This document shows positions 50,776 to 51,021 of a stretch of DNA of 51,021 bases, piece by piece. Where the stretch lies: NCBI GenBank assembly GCA_017623595.1, contig JAGAOU010000103.1, positions 1 to 51,021 of the forward strand. The letters run 5' to 3'. The DNA comes from Clostridia bacterium (GTDB lineage Bacteria; Bacillota; Clostridia; Oscillospirales; UBA644). Both the position numbers and the translations under genes were made by a program. Positions within the stretch are counted from its first letter, which is position 1. Each line of letters starts with the position of its first letter. The notes beneath the pieces are model-generated. The model was not told the origin of the DNA. It searched no databases and was given only the letters and a program-made list of their open reading frames with translations.

Positions 50776-51021
50776 TCAGTCGTTCAAAGCAGCCTGTGCA
50801 GCGGCGAGACGAGCGATGGGAACGCGGAAGGGAGAGCAGGACACATAGTCCAGACCAATCTTATGGCAGAATTCGATGGAAGAGGGGTCACCACCGTGTT
50901 CACCGCAGATACCGCAGTGGAGTTCGGGGTTGACGGGCTTACCGAGGGTAAGAGCCATATCCATCAGCTTACCAACGCCGGTCTGATCCAGCTTGGCAAA
51001 GGGATCGTTCTCATAGATCTT
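50776..51021 (-). CDS. ppdK: Pyruvate phosphate dikinase, C-terminal part (gene runs off the window)
   Basis: The last 81 residues of a gene whose start lies outside the window. [20 protein letters not shown] followed by [20 protein letters not shown], and [20 protein letters not shown] at the very end, are the C-terminal PEP/pyruvate domain of PPDK; the CGEHGG cysteine is the general acid that protonates enolpyruvate. PPDK interconverts PEP, AMP and PPi with pyruvate, ATP and Pi and is typical of anaerobic glycolysis in Clostridia. The terminator is at 50713-50749. Confidence 0.97.
   Translation of the reverse strand, partial: KIYENDPFAKLDQTGVGKLMDMALTLGKPVNPELHCGICGEHGGDPSSIEFCHKIGLDYVSCSPFRVPIARLAAAQAALND

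Overview
The window reads as a chromosomal segment of an anaerobic, spore-forming member of the Clostridia (Firmicutes), most likely an uncultured gut or rumen relative of the Oscillospirales/Eubacteriales. The evidence is a gerA-type germinant receptor operon, ytvI, a SipL-like SPOCS/LysM coat protein, an NfnAB-type electron-bifurcating transhydrogenase, pyruvate phosphate dikinase, N-acetylhexosamine 1-kinase, AGGAGG-type ribosome binding sites and many near-consensus sigma-A promoters with 17-bp spacers. There is no phage, insertion sequence, CRISPR array, rRNA or integrase. The organism assignment is inference from gene content.

Layout. 1-4200 (minus): tRNA-Leu(CAG) and a germinant receptor operon in the order A-C-D-B, where D is a 69-aa two-helix protein. 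4231-10498 (minus): an operon of LCP cell-wall protein, histidine phosphatase, RlmA, MATE exporter, YdcF-like protein, YtvI and flavin reductase. 10585-14926 (minus): heterodimeric ABC exporter and esterase. 15011-17890 (plus): DUF1846 protein and glyA. 17896-18006 (minus): an unannotated 36-aa membrane peptide. 18155-21418 (plus): a 1051-aa GH106-like glycosidase. 21426-22834 (minus): methyltransferase and a short Hsp33. 22886-24345 (plus): a membrane-anchored DD-carboxypeptidase homologue that has lost all three catalytic motifs. 24345-25230 (minus): a HAD phosphatase.

25244-29587 (minus) is the most novel protein region. Three paralogous surface proteins sit in tandem, each with a signal peptide, a shared roughly 210-residue beta-rich domain I cannot assign, fibronectin-III-like modules, a linker, and a C-terminal membrane anchor. 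29639-32764 (minus): NahK, DNA polymerase IV and a small membrane protein. 32831-35657 (plus): a structured leader RNA ending in a strong terminator, followed by two CNNM/CorC-type transporters. 35738-37271 (plus): the SipL-like protein. 37271-45849 (minus) is a very compact run: uvrB-uvrA-trmO-nfnA-nfnB-patatin. 45904-50749 holds a DUF2809 protein, a P-loop protein with a decayed internal duplicate, a TetR regulator, an SDR and an unrecognised helical protein. The window ends inside ppdK.

The genes together suggest a saccharolytic, spore-forming anaerobe that takes apart complex glycans (GH106-like enzyme, NahK), balances NADH, NADPH and ferredoxin through Nfn, and displays carbohydrate-binding-like proteins on its surface. 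I could not run any search. Family assignments rest on recognised motifs and gene order.
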